A DNA stretch of 64,000 nt, taken from NCBI RefSeq assembly GCF_000621545.1, contig NZ_JHYA01000001.1, positions 124,001 through 188,000 of the forward strand, written 5' to 3'. Below the pieces are notes generated by a model. It was not told where the DNA came from. It did not search any database and worked only from the letters and a program-made list of their open reading frames with translations. A program made the position numbers and the translations under genes. The stretch comes from Anaerovibrio lipolyticus LB2005 (GTDB lineage Bacteria; Bacillota; Negativicutes; Selenomonadales; Selenomonadaceae). How positions within the stretch are numbered: position 1 is the first letter of the stretch; every line of letters begins with the position of its first letter. Positions 1 through 9,038 of this stretch are shown here, piece by piece.

Positions 1-1
1 T

Positions 2-217
2 GTCTCCATTGAGATAGAACCACTTGTTGAATATAGTGCAGATACCATAAAAGATATAAGGAAACGTACTGGACTTACCCAGGCTTTGTTTGCTAAATGG
101 ATAGGCGTATCCACCAGAACAGTGGAAGCATGGGAATCTGGTCGCAATAAACCATCTGGCCCGAGCAGCAGATTACTTAGCTTGCTCCAACAAAATAAAT
201 TATCTATAGCCTACTAA
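2..217 (+). CDS. partial XRE-family HTH protein (antitoxin-like)
   Basis: The reading frame is open from base 2 to a TAA at 215-217 and gives 71 residues; the start lies outside the window. The stretch reads TLTQALFAKW-like sequence (GLTQALFAKWIGVSTRTVEAW), a classic helix-turn-helix in which the recognition helix contains STRTVEAWESG. C-terminal HTH placement of this kind is usual in HigA/NadS-type antitoxins, which bind a RelE-like toxin and autoregulate. No toxin gene is visible downstream, so a partner would lie to the left of the window. A terminator follows directly. The HTH assignment is firm; the antitoxin role is inference. Confidence 0.7.
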   Translation, partial: VSIEIEPLVEYSADTIKDIRKRTGLTQALFAKWIGVSTRTVEAWESGRNKPSGPSSRLLSLLQQNKLSIAY

Positions 218-241
218 ATTAGTGGATGTATTTAATAAATT

Positions 242-260
242 ATGGGACTGTATGTCCCAT
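242..260 (+). terminator. rho-independent terminator after the HTH gene
   Basis: A perfect 7-bp stem (ATGGGAC / GTCCCAT) with a 5-nt loop is followed at once by a run of eight Ts on the plus strand, 25 bases after the HTH stop codon. Confidence 0.8.
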
Positions 261-427
261 CTTTTTTTTCTTTATTTTTGACCATAAGTATTGACACTCT
301 CTAACACCCTTATTTTATCATGTCTTACTTTTGTATTCAATACTGTTAAGTTTTGACTATATAGAATTCCATTCCCCGAAGGGGCTTTGACAGAGAAGAA
401 ACTTAACGGGCATTTTTGCAATATAAA

Positions 428-449
428 GGAGCCGCCATCTGGCGACTCC
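428..449 (-). terminator. terminator of the mod-res operon
   Basis: GGAGTCGCCA-GA-TGGCGGCTCC read on the minus strand forms a near-perfect stem starting a few bases after the res stop codon, followed by TTTATATT. The T-run is imperfect but position and orientation fit. Confidence 0.6.
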
Positions 450-455
450 AAAATT

Positions 456-3314
456 TTATTCTGTTTCCAGCACCGCGTCACATTCAAAGATATGGTTCAA
501 CTCCTCATTGTTTGCAGCACTCAATACCTTATCTCTAATGCTTCTTATTGCCAAATCCAATCTATAGAAGCCTTTGACACCATTCCGGGACATTTCCCTG
601 ATAAGCTGTACACGCCCTACTCTTGTTTCATTTTCAACATATTTTGCCAAGCCTTTAGCCTTAGGAAGATTATCTGCCAAATAGTCACCATGTGGCTCTA
701 AAATATCAATTACATAGTCTGTATCTTTATCTCTACGGACAATAATAAAATCAGGATACATTGGCTTGGTTACATTATCCATATCATACGGAATACACAT
801 TGCCCATGAGGCTCTTGAACGATTTCTGAGCCAACAGACAAAATCTTTGCGTTCAGCTTCCTCTTTTATAACTCCTTCTTCCCATGACTTAAGTTTTATC
901 TTAGCAATTCCGGTATCTCTATCAGCATAAAGATGATAGTAATATTCCTTACCATCCACATCACCACGTTCACCTAAAAACTCTGGTAAGATAAAAGTAT
1001 GTTTTGATACCATGGAACTATTGGACATAATCCTATCATACGCCTGACGAATACTCTCATCAGGATTAATACCAATTTTTCGGCGGTATTTGTCCGTTAG
1101 CTCATAGAATTTAGACTTTGAATACTGGGCCAATTCCTTTTGGCAATCCACATCCTCAGAGTACATGATACAGTCAATGATTCCCTGGCTATAGCCACCT
1201 TTATCAAAACGGCCCAAATAAGCATTACAAATACCAAAATTCCCCAGCTTGGTTTCAGCAATTCTAAGGCGTCTTTCCATATCCGTGTCTACGGTGAACA
1301 GGCTTAAATCCTTTGACACACCTGTGATGCCGTTTTCCTGTAAAACATCATATTCTCTCAATGACATCTGAAATTCCAGATATTTCTTCGCCAACTCTTT
1401 GTATTTTCCCCTATTTTTCAGTGATTCAACAAAATTGCTGATAAATCCAGTTATTTCATCCATTATTATGTCTTGCAACCCAACAAAGATTTCCTTCTGA
1501 GTTAAAAGTGAAGCCAATTCAAACAAAGATTTCTTATAATCATTGACGGCTACCGTGCTAATGTTATATTTCAACAATGCAGTTTCATTGATAAATTTCA
1601 ATATTGCAGCTCTGTCTAATTCAAATTCCAATGGTATTTCCTCTGGAGAATTTATAGCGGTATTGGAATTCGTATTATTATTCCTGTTTGACACATCTAC
1701 ATTTCCGCCAACAGAGATATTGGTATCATGATTATTGTTTATCAATTCAGCCTTGCTTTCAGATAATGTCTTCTTAGCGTCCACATTAGCATCATCATAC
1801 GAGCCAGCATTTTCTGGATGATTAATGTTTGTAACAGGTTGCGGCACATTATTCTCCTGCCCATCATTATCAAACAGGCTTTGCATACCATCATTATGAT
1901 TAGGCACAGCCTTCTGTCTGGTAGGGGTATGGACGGTCAATCCGCCATTTCTGTGACCACTAACTTCCTCAGTTTCAATATAAGTAGGAATCTCGCCCCC
2001 CTCGGTATTCTGTAATTCCGTGATAATGCTATCTACGGTACTACTGTTATAGTATGGCAAAAACATGGATACACTGTTCAGCAGTTCATCATACTGAACC
2101 CGACATTGCATAGGTGTACGCACCATTCGCCCAATGAGCTGAGCAATATAAGTGGCATCCTGAGCGTTACGGAAGGAAATCATGGTTTCTGCCCTTGGAC
2201 AATCCCAGCCAGTAGACAGGCTCTCTTTAAAGAAAACCACACGAATAATATTAGCATCGGCAATATCCTGTGGATTTACATGGGAAACCTTTAAGCCATT
2301 AATGGTTATATCTGCATGATCACCAAAGGCATGAACGACCTCACCTTGCTCAAAATGAATATTGCTGTGTTCCTCGATTTTGGCCAGAATATCATCGAGA
2401 TTATTATCTGAAATAGCATCACCTTTTCCAGCGCATACCTGTATTACAAATACTGGATTAAAGTGCTTATAATGGTAAGTAATCGTGTAATTTCGCCAGT
2501 GAGCACACTTCTCCATCCAGTCCTCAGTAGCCGCTTGAAGCATGGCTAAATCATTCTTTTGACCAGCTTCCTTTGGACAGGCCGCAATAATCTTATCCTT
2601 TAACAACCCGGAAGCCCTCACAGCATCAGGTGTTACTCTTACAAAGTGCGATACTGAGTCAGTAGTATTTTCGACCAGTTTATCAAATCGTTTAGCTGTA
2701 GCGCTCATGCCGATAACCAATGGCATAGGCTGTAGGCCATCAGCAGGACTGCCTTTAATAAATTTCTGCATAATGGAAGTGGCCTTTCCGGCCTCTTTAC
2801 CCTGCATACCACGATGGGCCTCATCAATGATAAAGTACAGTCTATCGCTCTTTTCTCTGGCAGTATTGGCCAATGTCTCCCAGATAGTGTATTGGCGACT
2901 ATCTGAATGTTTGGTAAGATTGCCAGACTTGCCTATTTTCTGCGTATTTAGGAAATAAATATAACCATCCTCCAGTAATTCTTTGTCAAATGAAGATTCC
3001 TCAATGGTTATACACTGACCTACACGAATTTTATCTGATTTGCTATCTATTTTGTCCATTGACTGCTGATTAAGACTTGGAGAATCTGACAGCCACACGA
3101 ATACAGCATCAGGTTGTTCAGGATAGTCTTCATCACCAAACAACACCTTTTCTATAAAGGCCGCCATCATTATAGTTTTTCCTGCACCAGTTGGGGCCTG
3201 TAGAGAAATAATTTGCGGTCTTCCTAAGTCTTTATATGCTGCTATTGCACCATGCACTTTCTGGCGTAAATCCCTTACTGCCAGATTTTGGAATGATATT
3301 AACTCTACAATCAT
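456..3314 (-). CDS. res: type III restriction endonuclease subunit Res (DEAD/DEAH helicase-nuclease)
   Basis: This is the motor and nuclease subunit of a type III restriction system; with Mod it cuts DNA after ATP-dependent translocation between unmethylated sites. Superfamily 2 helicase motifs are visible: Walker A APTGAGKT near residue 45, DEAH (IIDEAHRG) near 165, SAT (GMSATAKR) near 205 and motif VI QLIGRMVR near 385. An Asn-rich linker of about 80 residues (roughly 470-560) separates the motor from the C-terminal half. Near the C-terminus YPDFIIV followed by DILEPHG resembles a PD-(D/E)XK nuclease in which His replaces the usual Lys. I chose the ATG at 3314 because AGAGGTGA lies 5 nt upstream; a GTG at 3323 overlapping the mod stop is possible. 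It is the second gene of the mod-res operon, with no frameshift seen. Confidence 0.9.
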   Translation of the reverse strand: MIVELISFQNLAVRDLRQKVHGAIAAYKDLGRPQIISLQAPTGAGKTIMMAAFIEKVLFGDEDYPEQPDAVFVWLSDSPSLNQQSMDKIDSKSDKIRVGQCITIEESSFDKELLEDGYIYFLNTQKIGKSGNLTKHSDSRQYTIWETLANTAREKSDRLYFIIDEAHRGMQGKEAGKATSIMQKFIKGSPADGLQPMPLVIGMSATAKRFDKLVENTTDSVSHFVRVTPDAVRASGLLKDKIIAACPKEAGQKNDLAMLQAATEDWMEKCAHWRNYTITYHYKHFNPVFVIQVCAGKGDAISDNNLDDILAKIEEHSNIHFEQGEVVHAFGDHADITINGLKVSHVNPQDIADANIIRVVFFKESLSTGWDCPRAETMISFRNAQDATYIAQLIGRMVRTPMQCRVQYDELLNSVSMFLPYYNSSTVDSIITELQNTEGGEIPTYIETEEVSGHRNGGLTVHTPTRQKAVPNHNDGMQSLFDNDGQENNVPQPVTNINHPENAGSYDDANVDAKKTLSESKAELINNNHDTNISVGGNVDVSNRNNNTNSNTAINSPEEIPLEFELDRAAILKFINETALLKYNISTVAVNDYKKSLFELASLLTQKEIFVGLQDIIMDEITGFISNFVESLKNRGKYKELAKKYLEFQMSLREYDVLQENGITGVSKDLSLFTVDTDMERRLRIAETKLGNFGICNAYLGRFDKGGYSQGIIDCIMYSEDVDCQKELAQYSKSKFYELTDKYRRKIGINPDESIRQAYDRIMSNSSMVSKHTFILPEFLGERGDVDGKEYYYHLYADRDTGIAKIKLKSWEEGVIKEEAERKDFVCWLRNRSRASWAMCIPYDMDNVTKPMYPDFIIVRRDKDTDYVIDILEPHGDYLADNLPKAKGLAKYVENETRVGRVQLIREMSRNGVKGFYRLDLAIRSIRDKVLSAANNEELNHIFECDAVLETE

Positions 3315-3319
3315 CTTGT

Positions 3320-5398
3320 TCACCTCTGATTAATGCGGAAATTATCTAAGTAATCCCGGTACAGCTGATAAGTGGTAGGAACTCCTAGCTCCTGCCTCAT
3401 TCTGATGTACCCTGGCTCAAAATTCGTCACAATATAGACTACATCAAGATCCTCACCAGCTATTTTTTCCTTAAATTTCTTAAATCTGCTTTCATTAATC
3501 AGTATGGCAAAACGATTTTCTGTGAATATGTAATAATCTTCCTCACTGGTTATGGATGGACATTTGCCAACGGCATTTGCCTTCAACCAGAGAACAGGAA
3601 TAAGTTTTTCCAGTTGTGTTCCTACATATACGTCCATTTTATCCAAGAACCCCAACTTAAAGAAGTTGGCATTGGCATGGAATCCATCGGCCATAGGACG
3701 ATCACTGCCAATATAGTTGCCTTTTAATGGCTGACCTTTAATATCATGCCCTTCTATACTGCATACAGTCCGTGGCCATGTCACATATCTGGCAATTCCC
3801 AACTTGTTCCATTCATCATCACCTGGCTTATGCCCCTGCTTAGTCAATGCTTTTGCTTCATCATCTGAAACTTCATTATTTGTTACCATAATACAACGAC
3901 GATTTCCACCATCTTCCGCATTAAGGAGATTAACTGCATGAAGGGTAGTGCCACTACCAGCGAAGAAATCGAGAATTAACGCTCCTTGTTTATTAGACAC
4001 AAAAAAACGTATAGCATCATGGACTGAATAAATAGATTTAGGAAAAGAAAATCTGTTGGTTGCAAATATCTGATTCAATAATTTACTACCATACTCGCTT
4101 GCATTATGCACCGTTATAGACCAGTTAGTGCTAGGTATATATTTAGCTTGATAGCTTCCTTCATCAACCATTATTGAACCATCATCAGCTCGCCCTATGA
4201 CTTCAAATTCTCCATTCTCAACTTTCTGTTGTTCTCCTTGTGCTATGTAGCTAATTGACATTCCTGTATTAGTAAACTTTCCGAGCCTAATATATCCTTT
4301 TTTTATCAATCCCTTTAAGCTACTTTGCTGGTACACCCAACATCCTTCTCTTCCATCCGGAAATAGAGGCCATATTATCCTCGTTCCTTTAGGTGGAACT
4401 ACTTCATTTAGATTATTTCCTCGATATGTTTCGCCAATAGAATGTATGCTTCGTCCATCCTCATTGACAAATATCGGATAAAATAACCCTGGGCGTTCCT
4501 CTCTAGTGCTATGAGAACCACTACGCCTGAATTCACGCCAACGCAGTTTATTTTTAGTAGTATTTTTAACGTTCCCCAACCATTCTTCACCTAAATGCAA
4601 TTCTGCAGGACGAGCTACTCCAAACATAACAAAAAATATATATTCATCTGACCTTGAAAATTCATTCCCTCTTGCTACTCCACCATGGTTGATAACAGTG
4701 CTTATCATCTGTATTCTTGCCTCTGGAAATATCCCCTCCAACAAACACCCCAAATGCAAGTATTCCTTCTCATCTATGGTTACAATAAGTACAGAATCCT
4801 TGGGGTTAAGGAGCTTCTTTGCCAACAGCAGCCGCTTTTCCATCATGGACAGCCACTTACTATGGCGATAAGAATCGTTGCCATCTACATAATCATTGTT
4901 ATATTTCCAGTCCTTAGCTCCAGTATTATACGGTGGGTCTATATAAATACAATCAACCTTTCCGTGATATAAATAATCCAGCAGCTGCAGAGCATGATAA
5001 TTGTCTGCTTCAATCAGGGTATGCCAAAGACCGCTGTCCGGTGCGTTCTCAACACTGTCCAACGGTTCCAAATAAGGATAAATTGATTCACCAAACTCAG
5101 CAACAGTAACCAAATCATCCACGGATATTTCTTCTGTGCCATCAACATTCTTTCCCACACACAAGGCAATACCATCCTCAATATTCAACACCTTGTAGAG
5201 CGAATTCATATCATCATGTCTAGCAACAGTAGAGCCGTTATTGACCGGAATATCATACAAAGGAGTACGCTCTGGCAAATGCCTCTCAAATTTTAATCCA
5301 AACTTTATATTTTCAGTAACTTTCTTTAATTCTTTCTGTATTCTATCTCTTAGCTCAGGATTATTAATCTGAGCAATCAAATCATCTATAGCAGCCAT
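3320..5398 (-). CDS. mod: type III restriction-modification adenine methyltransferase Mod
   Basis: Mod recognises the target sequence and methylates adenine using S-adenosylmethionine. The order of motifs is that of beta-class N6-adenine/N4-cytosine methyltransferases: catalytic motif IV DPPYNTG near residue 165, then the SAM-binding motif LDFFAGSGTT near residue 480. The central part between them (roughly 200-450) is the probable target-recognition region. At 692 residues the length is typical for the family. The start at 5398 has AGGATAGGTG 5 nt upstream; the frame extends 11 codons further without a better site. The stop overlaps the upstream region of res, so both are probably co-transcribed. 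I see no simple-sequence repeats that would suggest phase variation. Confidence 0.9.
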   Translation of the reverse strand: MAAIDDLIAQINNPELRDRIQKELKKVTENIKFGLKFERHLPERTPLYDIPVNNGSTVARHDDMNSLYKVLNIEDGIALCVGKNVDGTEEISVDDLVTVAEFGESIYPYLEPLDSVENAPDSGLWHTLIEADNYHALQLLDYLYHGKVDCIYIDPPYNTGAKDWKYNNDYVDGNDSYRHSKWLSMMEKRLLLAKKLLNPKDSVLIVTIDEKEYLHLGCLLEGIFPEARIQMISTVINHGGVARGNEFSRSDEYIFFVMFGVARPAELHLGEEWLGNVKNTTKNKLRWREFRRSGSHSTREERPGLFYPIFVNEDGRSIHSIGETYRGNNLNEVVPPKGTRIIWPLFPDGREGCWVYQQSSLKGLIKKGYIRLGKFTNTGMSISYIAQGEQQKVENGEFEVIGRADDGSIMVDEGSYQAKYIPSTNWSITVHNASEYGSKLLNQIFATNRFSFPKSIYSVHDAIRFFVSNKQGALILDFFAGSGTTLHAVNLLNAEDGGNRRCIMVTNNEVSDDEAKALTKQGHKPGDDEWNKLGIARYVTWPRTVCSIEGHDIKGQPLKGNYIGSDRPMADGFHANANFFKLGFLDKMDVYVGTQLEKLIPVLWLKANAVGKCPSITSEEDYYIFTENRFAILINESRFKKFKEKIAGEDLDVVYIVTNFEPGYIRMRQELGVPTTYQLYRDYLDNFRINQR

Positions 5399-5436
5399 AA
5401 TAACACCTATCCTCTTAATATTCTCACACAAAACAA

Positions 5437-5465
5437 ATTCTACACTAATTCATATTCCCCTTCAA
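5437..5465 (-). promoter_or_regulatory. sigma-70 type promoter of mod-res
   Basis: On the minus strand TTGAAG (5460-5465) and TAGAAT (5437-5442) are separated by 17 bp, placing transcription start about 30 nt before the mod start codon. Confidence 0.65.
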
Positions 5466-5504
5466 TTACATAGATTTTTTTGTGTACATAATCATAGGTA
5501 AAAA

Positions 5505-5524
5505 GGGAGCCGGCTTTGGCTCCC
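5505..5524 (-). terminator. terminator after the integrase gene
   Basis: GGGAGCC / GGCTCCC with a 6-nt loop, followed on the minus strand by TTTTT, lies about 30 bp beyond the integrase stop and separates it from mod-res. Confidence 0.75.
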
Positions 5525-5553
5525 CTTGCTATTATTTAGATTATTAGATTTTC

Positions 5554-6735
5554 TTATAAATCGTTGAAAATGTCTGCCGCTTGCTTATCCTGTTCCGAAT
5601 TACTATGCACATAATAATTCATAGTCGTTGACAGTGAAGCATGTCCTAGTCTTTCCCGAACCACATGGACGGGAACTCCGCTGTTAGCCAACTTAGAGGC
5701 GTGGGTGTGCCTTAACTGGTGGATAGAAATATCTTTAAGTTTAGCCCTATTCCGAATACGCTTGAACGCCCGAAAACAACTACTTAACGGCATTGGCTCA
5801 TTCTTATCGTTATTGGAAGGGAAAACAAAACGCCCAAAAGCATATCTTTTTCGATGTTCTTTCAATTCTTCCATGACATCAGTGTTTATTGCTATAACCC
5901 TTGTTTTATTAGTTTTAGGTGGTTTCAAATTACACACGCCATCTATTTCTTCAAGGCTGTATTTGACCGTTATTGTATTATTCCTAAAATCAACATAATT
6001 CCACATTAAAGCACACATTTCGCCTTTTCTCATTCCTGACGCAAGAGTTAATTTAATGAACATATACATGTTATGGTTCTGCGTCTGCGGATCGTTATTA
6101 TAATTAATGGCGTGTGCCAAAAGTCTTTTTATTTCCGTGTCATCCAAGGCTCTTTTTTCAGAATAGATGACTTTAGGCGTTTTCACATATTCGGCAGGTG
6201 AATTCTTAATATAGCCATCACGAATGAGAAATTTAAACGAATTAGTTAAAATGTGACTAAATTTCTTTACGGTTATAGGTTTCAAGCCTTGCCCGATTAG
6301 ATACGAATAAACCTGAACTATGTCTTTAGGTTTTATATCCTCTATCGCCTTATCTCTGAAAAAATCGGTTATATGGCTGTTAATCCGTTGTTCATGGCTG
6401 TACAAAGTATTATTCGTACAACCTTCGAGCCGTTTTTCCTTCAGCCACGTATTAGTAAGATAATCCACATAACCATGTATAGTATTTTCAGGAGTCGTTA
6501 TGCCGACCATTCTTGCCCGCCTGCGCTGATTGGCTATGACAGACGGTGGGATGTATTCAACGCCGTTAATAATACTACGTTTCAGAGCTCCTAAAGCCCG
6601 CTGACATTTCCTGAGAGTCTTTTCCGTAACTGACCGTCTGATTTTACTACCGTCTTCGTAAGTAATTGTTATCTGGCCCATGTAGCTATCATTCCGCTTT
6701 TTAATGCTGCCATTAGAGATTGATACAATTTGCAT
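5554..6735 (-). CDS. int: tyrosine site-specific integrase
   Basis: This is a phage-type tyrosine recombinase that would integrate and excise a mobile element. The catalytic set is visible in the C-terminal half: Arg in LASGMRKGEMCAL, HQLRH box (IHQLRHTHASKL), and RLGHASLSTTMNYY with the nucleophile Tyr. The N-terminal part holds an AP2-like arm-binding domain (about 1-60) and a SAM-like core-binding domain. I chose the ATG at 6735 (AAAGGGGAAAGG upstream), giving 393 residues; the open frame extends 49 codons further but runs into the tRNA operon terminator and has no better ribosome site. Its start lies about 180 bp from the 3' end of tRNA-Cys, the usual arrangement of an integrase next to its tRNA attachment site. 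Confidence 0.92.
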   Translation of the reverse strand: MQIVSISNGSIKKRNDSYMGQITITYEDGSKIRRSVTEKTLRKCQRALGALKRSIINGVEYIPPSVIANQRRRARMVGITTPENTIHGYVDYLTNTWLKEKRLEGCTNNTLYSHEQRINSHITDFFRDKAIEDIKPKDIVQVYSYLIGQGLKPITVKKFSHILTNSFKFLIRDGYIKNSPAEYVKTPKVIYSEKRALDDTEIKRLLAHAINYNNDPQTQNHNMYMFIKLTLASGMRKGEMCALMWNYVDFRNNTITVKYSLEEIDGVCNLKPPKTNKTRVIAINTDVMEELKEHRKRYAFGRFVFPSNNDKNEPMPLSSCFRAFKRIRNRAKLKDISIHQLRHTHASKLANSGVPVHVVRERLGHASLSTTMNYYVHSNSEQDKQAADIFNDL

Positions 6736-6869
6736 AACCTTTCCCCTTTTCTGCATAAATATTTTTTTGAAAAGAGGACGAAATCCTACAAATTTGCAAC
6801 ACTTTGGAACAAAAACTGTGCAAAAAAGTGCAACAAATTGCTGCAATTTTACTTTCATTGGCACAAAAA

Positions 6870-6905
6870 AAGCCCATCGCAAGATTTAAAAACCTGCGAG
6901 GGCTT
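6870..6905 (-). terminator. terminator of the tRNA operon
   Basis: An AAGCCC-TCGCA / TGCGA-TGGGCTT type stem, followed by seven Ts on the minus strand, begins 9 nt after the CCA end of tRNA-Cys. Confidence 0.8.
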
Positions 6906-6914
6906 GATATTCCT

Positions 6915-6989
6915 TGGAGGTGCCACCCAGATTCGAACTGGGGAATAAAGGTTTTGCAGACCTTGGCCTTACCACTTGGCGATGGCACC
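6915..6989 (-). tRNA. tRNA-Cys (anticodon GCA)
   Basis: Read on the minus strand, the acceptor arms GGTGCCA and TGGCACC pair fully, the T-loop has GTTCGAATC, the anticodon loop reads CTGCAAA (anticodon GCA), and the discriminator U plus encoded CCA are present. Last gene of an Asp-Gly-Cys tRNA operon. Its 3' half is the likely attachment site of the adjacent integrase element; I did not find a second copy inside the window. Confidence 0.95.
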
Positions 6990-6995
6990 ACATAA

Positions 6996-7071
6996 TGGAG
7001 CGGAAAACGAGACTCGAACTCGCGACCCCCACCTTGGCAAGGTGATGCTCTACCAACTGAGCTATTTCCGC
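6996..7071 (-). tRNA. tRNA-Gly (anticodon GCC)
   Basis: The minus strand gives GCGGAAA...TTTCCGC acceptor arms, a D-arm AGCTCAGTTGGTAGAGC, the anticodon stem CCTTGCCAAGG (anticodon GCC), GTTCGAGTC in the T-arm, and an encoded CCA. Six bases separate it from tRNA-Cys. Confidence 0.95.
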
Positions 7072-7075
7072 AAAA

Positions 7076-7152
7076 TGGCGACCCGAAGGGGACTTGAACC
7101 CCTGACCTCCGCCGTGACAGGGCGGCATTCTAACCAACTAAACTACCGGGCC
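7076..7152 (-). tRNA. tRNA-Asp (anticodon GTC)
   Basis: The minus strand gives the acceptor GGCCCGG with TCGGGTC (two G-U pairs), anticodon loop CTGTCAC (anticodon GTC), T-arm GGTTCAAGTCC and encoded CCA. It is the first gene of the tRNA operon. Confidence 0.95.
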
Positions 7153-7184
7153 GCGTTTAGTTATCGCTTGTGACGACAATAGAT

Positions 7185-7213
7185 ATTATAGGTGATTAAA
7201 TCCCTGTTGTCAA
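7185..7213 (-). promoter_or_regulatory. consensus promoter of the tRNA operon
   Basis: TTGACA (7208-7213) and TATAAT (7185-7190), both perfect on the minus strand, are spaced by 17 bp and lie about 33 nt upstream of tRNA-Asp. Confidence 0.9.
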
Positions 7214-7235
7214 CCACATTTTCGCCACTTTTTTA

Positions 7236-8333
7236 TCATTTGTTCAATCCAGCCTGTTCCTTTAAATCAAATATTTTCTTTAAGCTCTCGCTATATGGCG
7301 CTCTGGCAATTCCAAATTCCGTCACAATACCAGTGATAAGGTCGTTATCCGTCACATCAAAGGCAGGATTATAAACCTTTACCCCATCTGGTGCCATACG
7401 CTTTTCATACCACATTTCCGTGACTTCCTCAGGCTTTCTCTGCTCTATCTTAATTTCATTTCCTGTAGGTGTAGCCATATCAATAGTAGCAGTTGGAGCG
7501 CACACGTAAAACGGAATGTTATACCGTTTGGCAACTGTTGCCACAATGGAAGTACCTATTTTATTGGCCACATCGCCGTTAGCCGCCACTCTGTCACAGC
7601 CCACAAATATAGCATTGACCCAGCCGTTCCGCATAACCATATTGGACATATTATCACAGATAAGGGTCACATCAATGCCAGACTCCTGAAGCTCAAAGGC
7701 TGTAAGGCGGGCGCCCTGCAGAAGTGGTCTCGTTTCATCAGCAAATACCCTAAAGCTGTAGCCCTTCTCCTGCCCAACATAAATAGGAGCCGTGGCCGTG
7801 CCATACTTTACAGCCGCCAGCTTCCCCGCGTTGCAATGGGTAAGAATACCATCCCCGTTCTTGATAAGAGTCAAGCCATGCTCACCAATAGCACGGCACA
7901 CCCGAATATCCTCCTCGCGAATTTCCACTGCCTCATCATGAAGGCATTTCACTATTTCCCCCACGCTTTTGGTCTTGTTGGCCAATACCACCTGCTCCAT
8001 GCGATTCAAAGCCCAAGAAAGGTTTACGGCTGTGGGACGGGCAGAATCCAGATACTCCTTGGCCTTGGCGAACTTTTCATAAAAACCATCAAATTCAGAC
8101 TCCTGTGCCCCGATTTTCTTGGCTTCGAGATATATACCGATAGCCGCTGCCACACCAATGGCTGGAGCACCACGAACCTGTAGCAGATATATGGCATCCC
8201 ATATTTCCTTTAAATCAGTTAGTTCCAAAATTTCCGTACTGTATGGCAGCTTGGTCTGGTCAATAATCACCAAAGCACTCTTGGCATCATCCAGCGCCAC
8301 TGTATCATAATCCATAATTGTTTTATTACTCAT
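7236..8333 (-). CDS. mtnA: S-methyl-5-thioribose-1-phosphate isomerase MtnA
   Basis: MtnA isomerises the aldose 5-methylthioribose 1-phosphate (or its 5-deoxy analogue) to the ketose in methionine/methylthioadenosine salvage. The protein belongs to the eIF2B-like fold: [12 protein letters not shown] near residue 55, the catalytic Cys in ILTHCNAG near 165, and the catalytic Asp region [19 protein letters not shown] near 240. At 365 residues it matches the family. It ends 24 bp upstream of the tRNA promoter and lies 9 bp after the class II aldolase, so the pair forms an operon. Neither MtnK/Pnp nor the later aerobic enzymes (MtnC, MtnD) are in the window. Confidence 0.93.
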   Translation of the reverse strand: MSNKTIMDYDTVALDDAKSALVIIDQTKLPYSTEILELTDLKEIWDAIYLLQVRGAPAIGVAAAIGIYLEAKKIGAQESEFDGFYEKFAKAKEYLDSARPTAVNLSWALNRMEQVVLANKTKSVGEIVKCLHDEAVEIREEDIRVCRAIGEHGLTLIKNGDGILTHCNAGKLAAVKYGTATAPIYVGQEKGYSFRVFADETRPLLQGARLTAFELQESGIDVTLICDNMSNMVMRNGWVNAIFVGCDRVAANGDVANKIGTSIVATVAKRYNIPFYVCAPTATIDMATPTGNEIKIEQRKPEEVTEMWYEKRMAPDGVKVYNPAFDVTDNDLITGIVTEFGIARAPYSESLKKIFDLKEQAGLNK

Positions 8334-8342
8334 AATAACCTC

Positions 8343-9020
8343 TTATTTATCTTCACCAGGCAACAGCTTTATCTCCTTTGGATATGCCCATTTCTGCAAT
8401 TCTTCCTTGTCAACATACTCCGGTTCCTTTCCAGGTCCCAAAATAGTCAAGGTATTATAATAAATCTCTGCCAACTCCTCCACATAGGCAGCCTTGGTCA
8501 GAGCTTCCTTTATGTCTTTAGCAACAGCTACAGCGCCATGCTTTTCCATAAGTGCCACGTCAGAAATCTGCAAAGGCTTTAGCACCGACTCTGCCAGTGC
8601 AGGAGTAGCAGGCCGTCCATAAGGTGCCACAGGAATATAGCCCTCCTTGCAGCCAAGGTGCATTAATTCCGTCACAATGGCAGGAATTGGCTTATTAAGA
8701 ATAGCGAAGGTAAGGGCAAACTTTGAGTGAGTATGAACCACAGCATTTACATCAGGACGAGCCTCATAAATCTTAAGGTGCATAGTTACCTCACTGGTGG
8801 GACGATGCAATGTTTCAGCCTCCACCACCTCGGCATTCATATTCACCACCACAATATCATGATAGGTCATTTCACTACGGTCCATGCCCGTGGGAGTAAT
8901 GCAGATAAGCCCCGTATCCTCATCGCGAATACTAAAATTGCCGGAGCGATGCTGACAAAGCCCCATTTCTTCTGCCTTAACAGCGCATTCCAGCACCTTT
9001 CTCTTTATTTCCTTTAGCAC
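8343..9020 (-). CDS. class II aldolase/adducin family protein
   Basis: This is a zinc-dependent class II sugar-phosphate aldolase or MtnB-type dehydratase. Visible are the substrate-phosphate segment HRSGNFSIRD and TPTGMDR, and the metal-binding VVHTHSKFA (His-x-His) near residue 90, with LMEKHGAV carrying a third His. Directly upstream of mtnA, it would act on 5-methylthioribulose 1-phosphate. As an aldolase it would release DHAP and 2-methylthioacetaldehyde (the DHAP shunt of anaerobes); as MtnB it would dehydrate it. Fuculose-phosphate aldolase is a third option. I chose the GTG at 9020 because AAAGGGGG lies the right distance upstream; the frame opens 6 codons earlier. Confidence 0.8.
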   Translation of the reverse strand: MLKEIKRKVLECAVKAEEMGLCQHRSGNFSIRDEDTGLICITPTGMDRSEMTYHDIVVVNMNAEVVEAETLHRPTSEVTMHLKIYEARPDVNAVVHTHSKFALTFAILNKPIPAIVTELMHLGCKEGYIPVAPYGRPATPALAESVLKPLQISDVALMEKHGAVAVAKDIKEALTKAAYVEELAEIYYNTLTILGPGKEPEYVDKEELQKWAYPKEIKLLPGEDK

Positions 9021-9038
9021 GGCTAAGCCCCCTTTCAA

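Noticed and set aside
272-487. A 71-codon minus-strand frame after res
   Set aside because: It overlaps the res end and its terminator and has no start signal.
1640-1900. Repeat or CRISPR-like structure in the Asn-rich part of res
   Set aside because: It is irregular low-complexity coding sequence without fixed repeats or spacers. No CRISPR array was seen in the window.
6886-7173. Several short frames through the tRNA genes on both strands
   Set aside because: They are read out of tRNA sequence; the tRNAs are certain.
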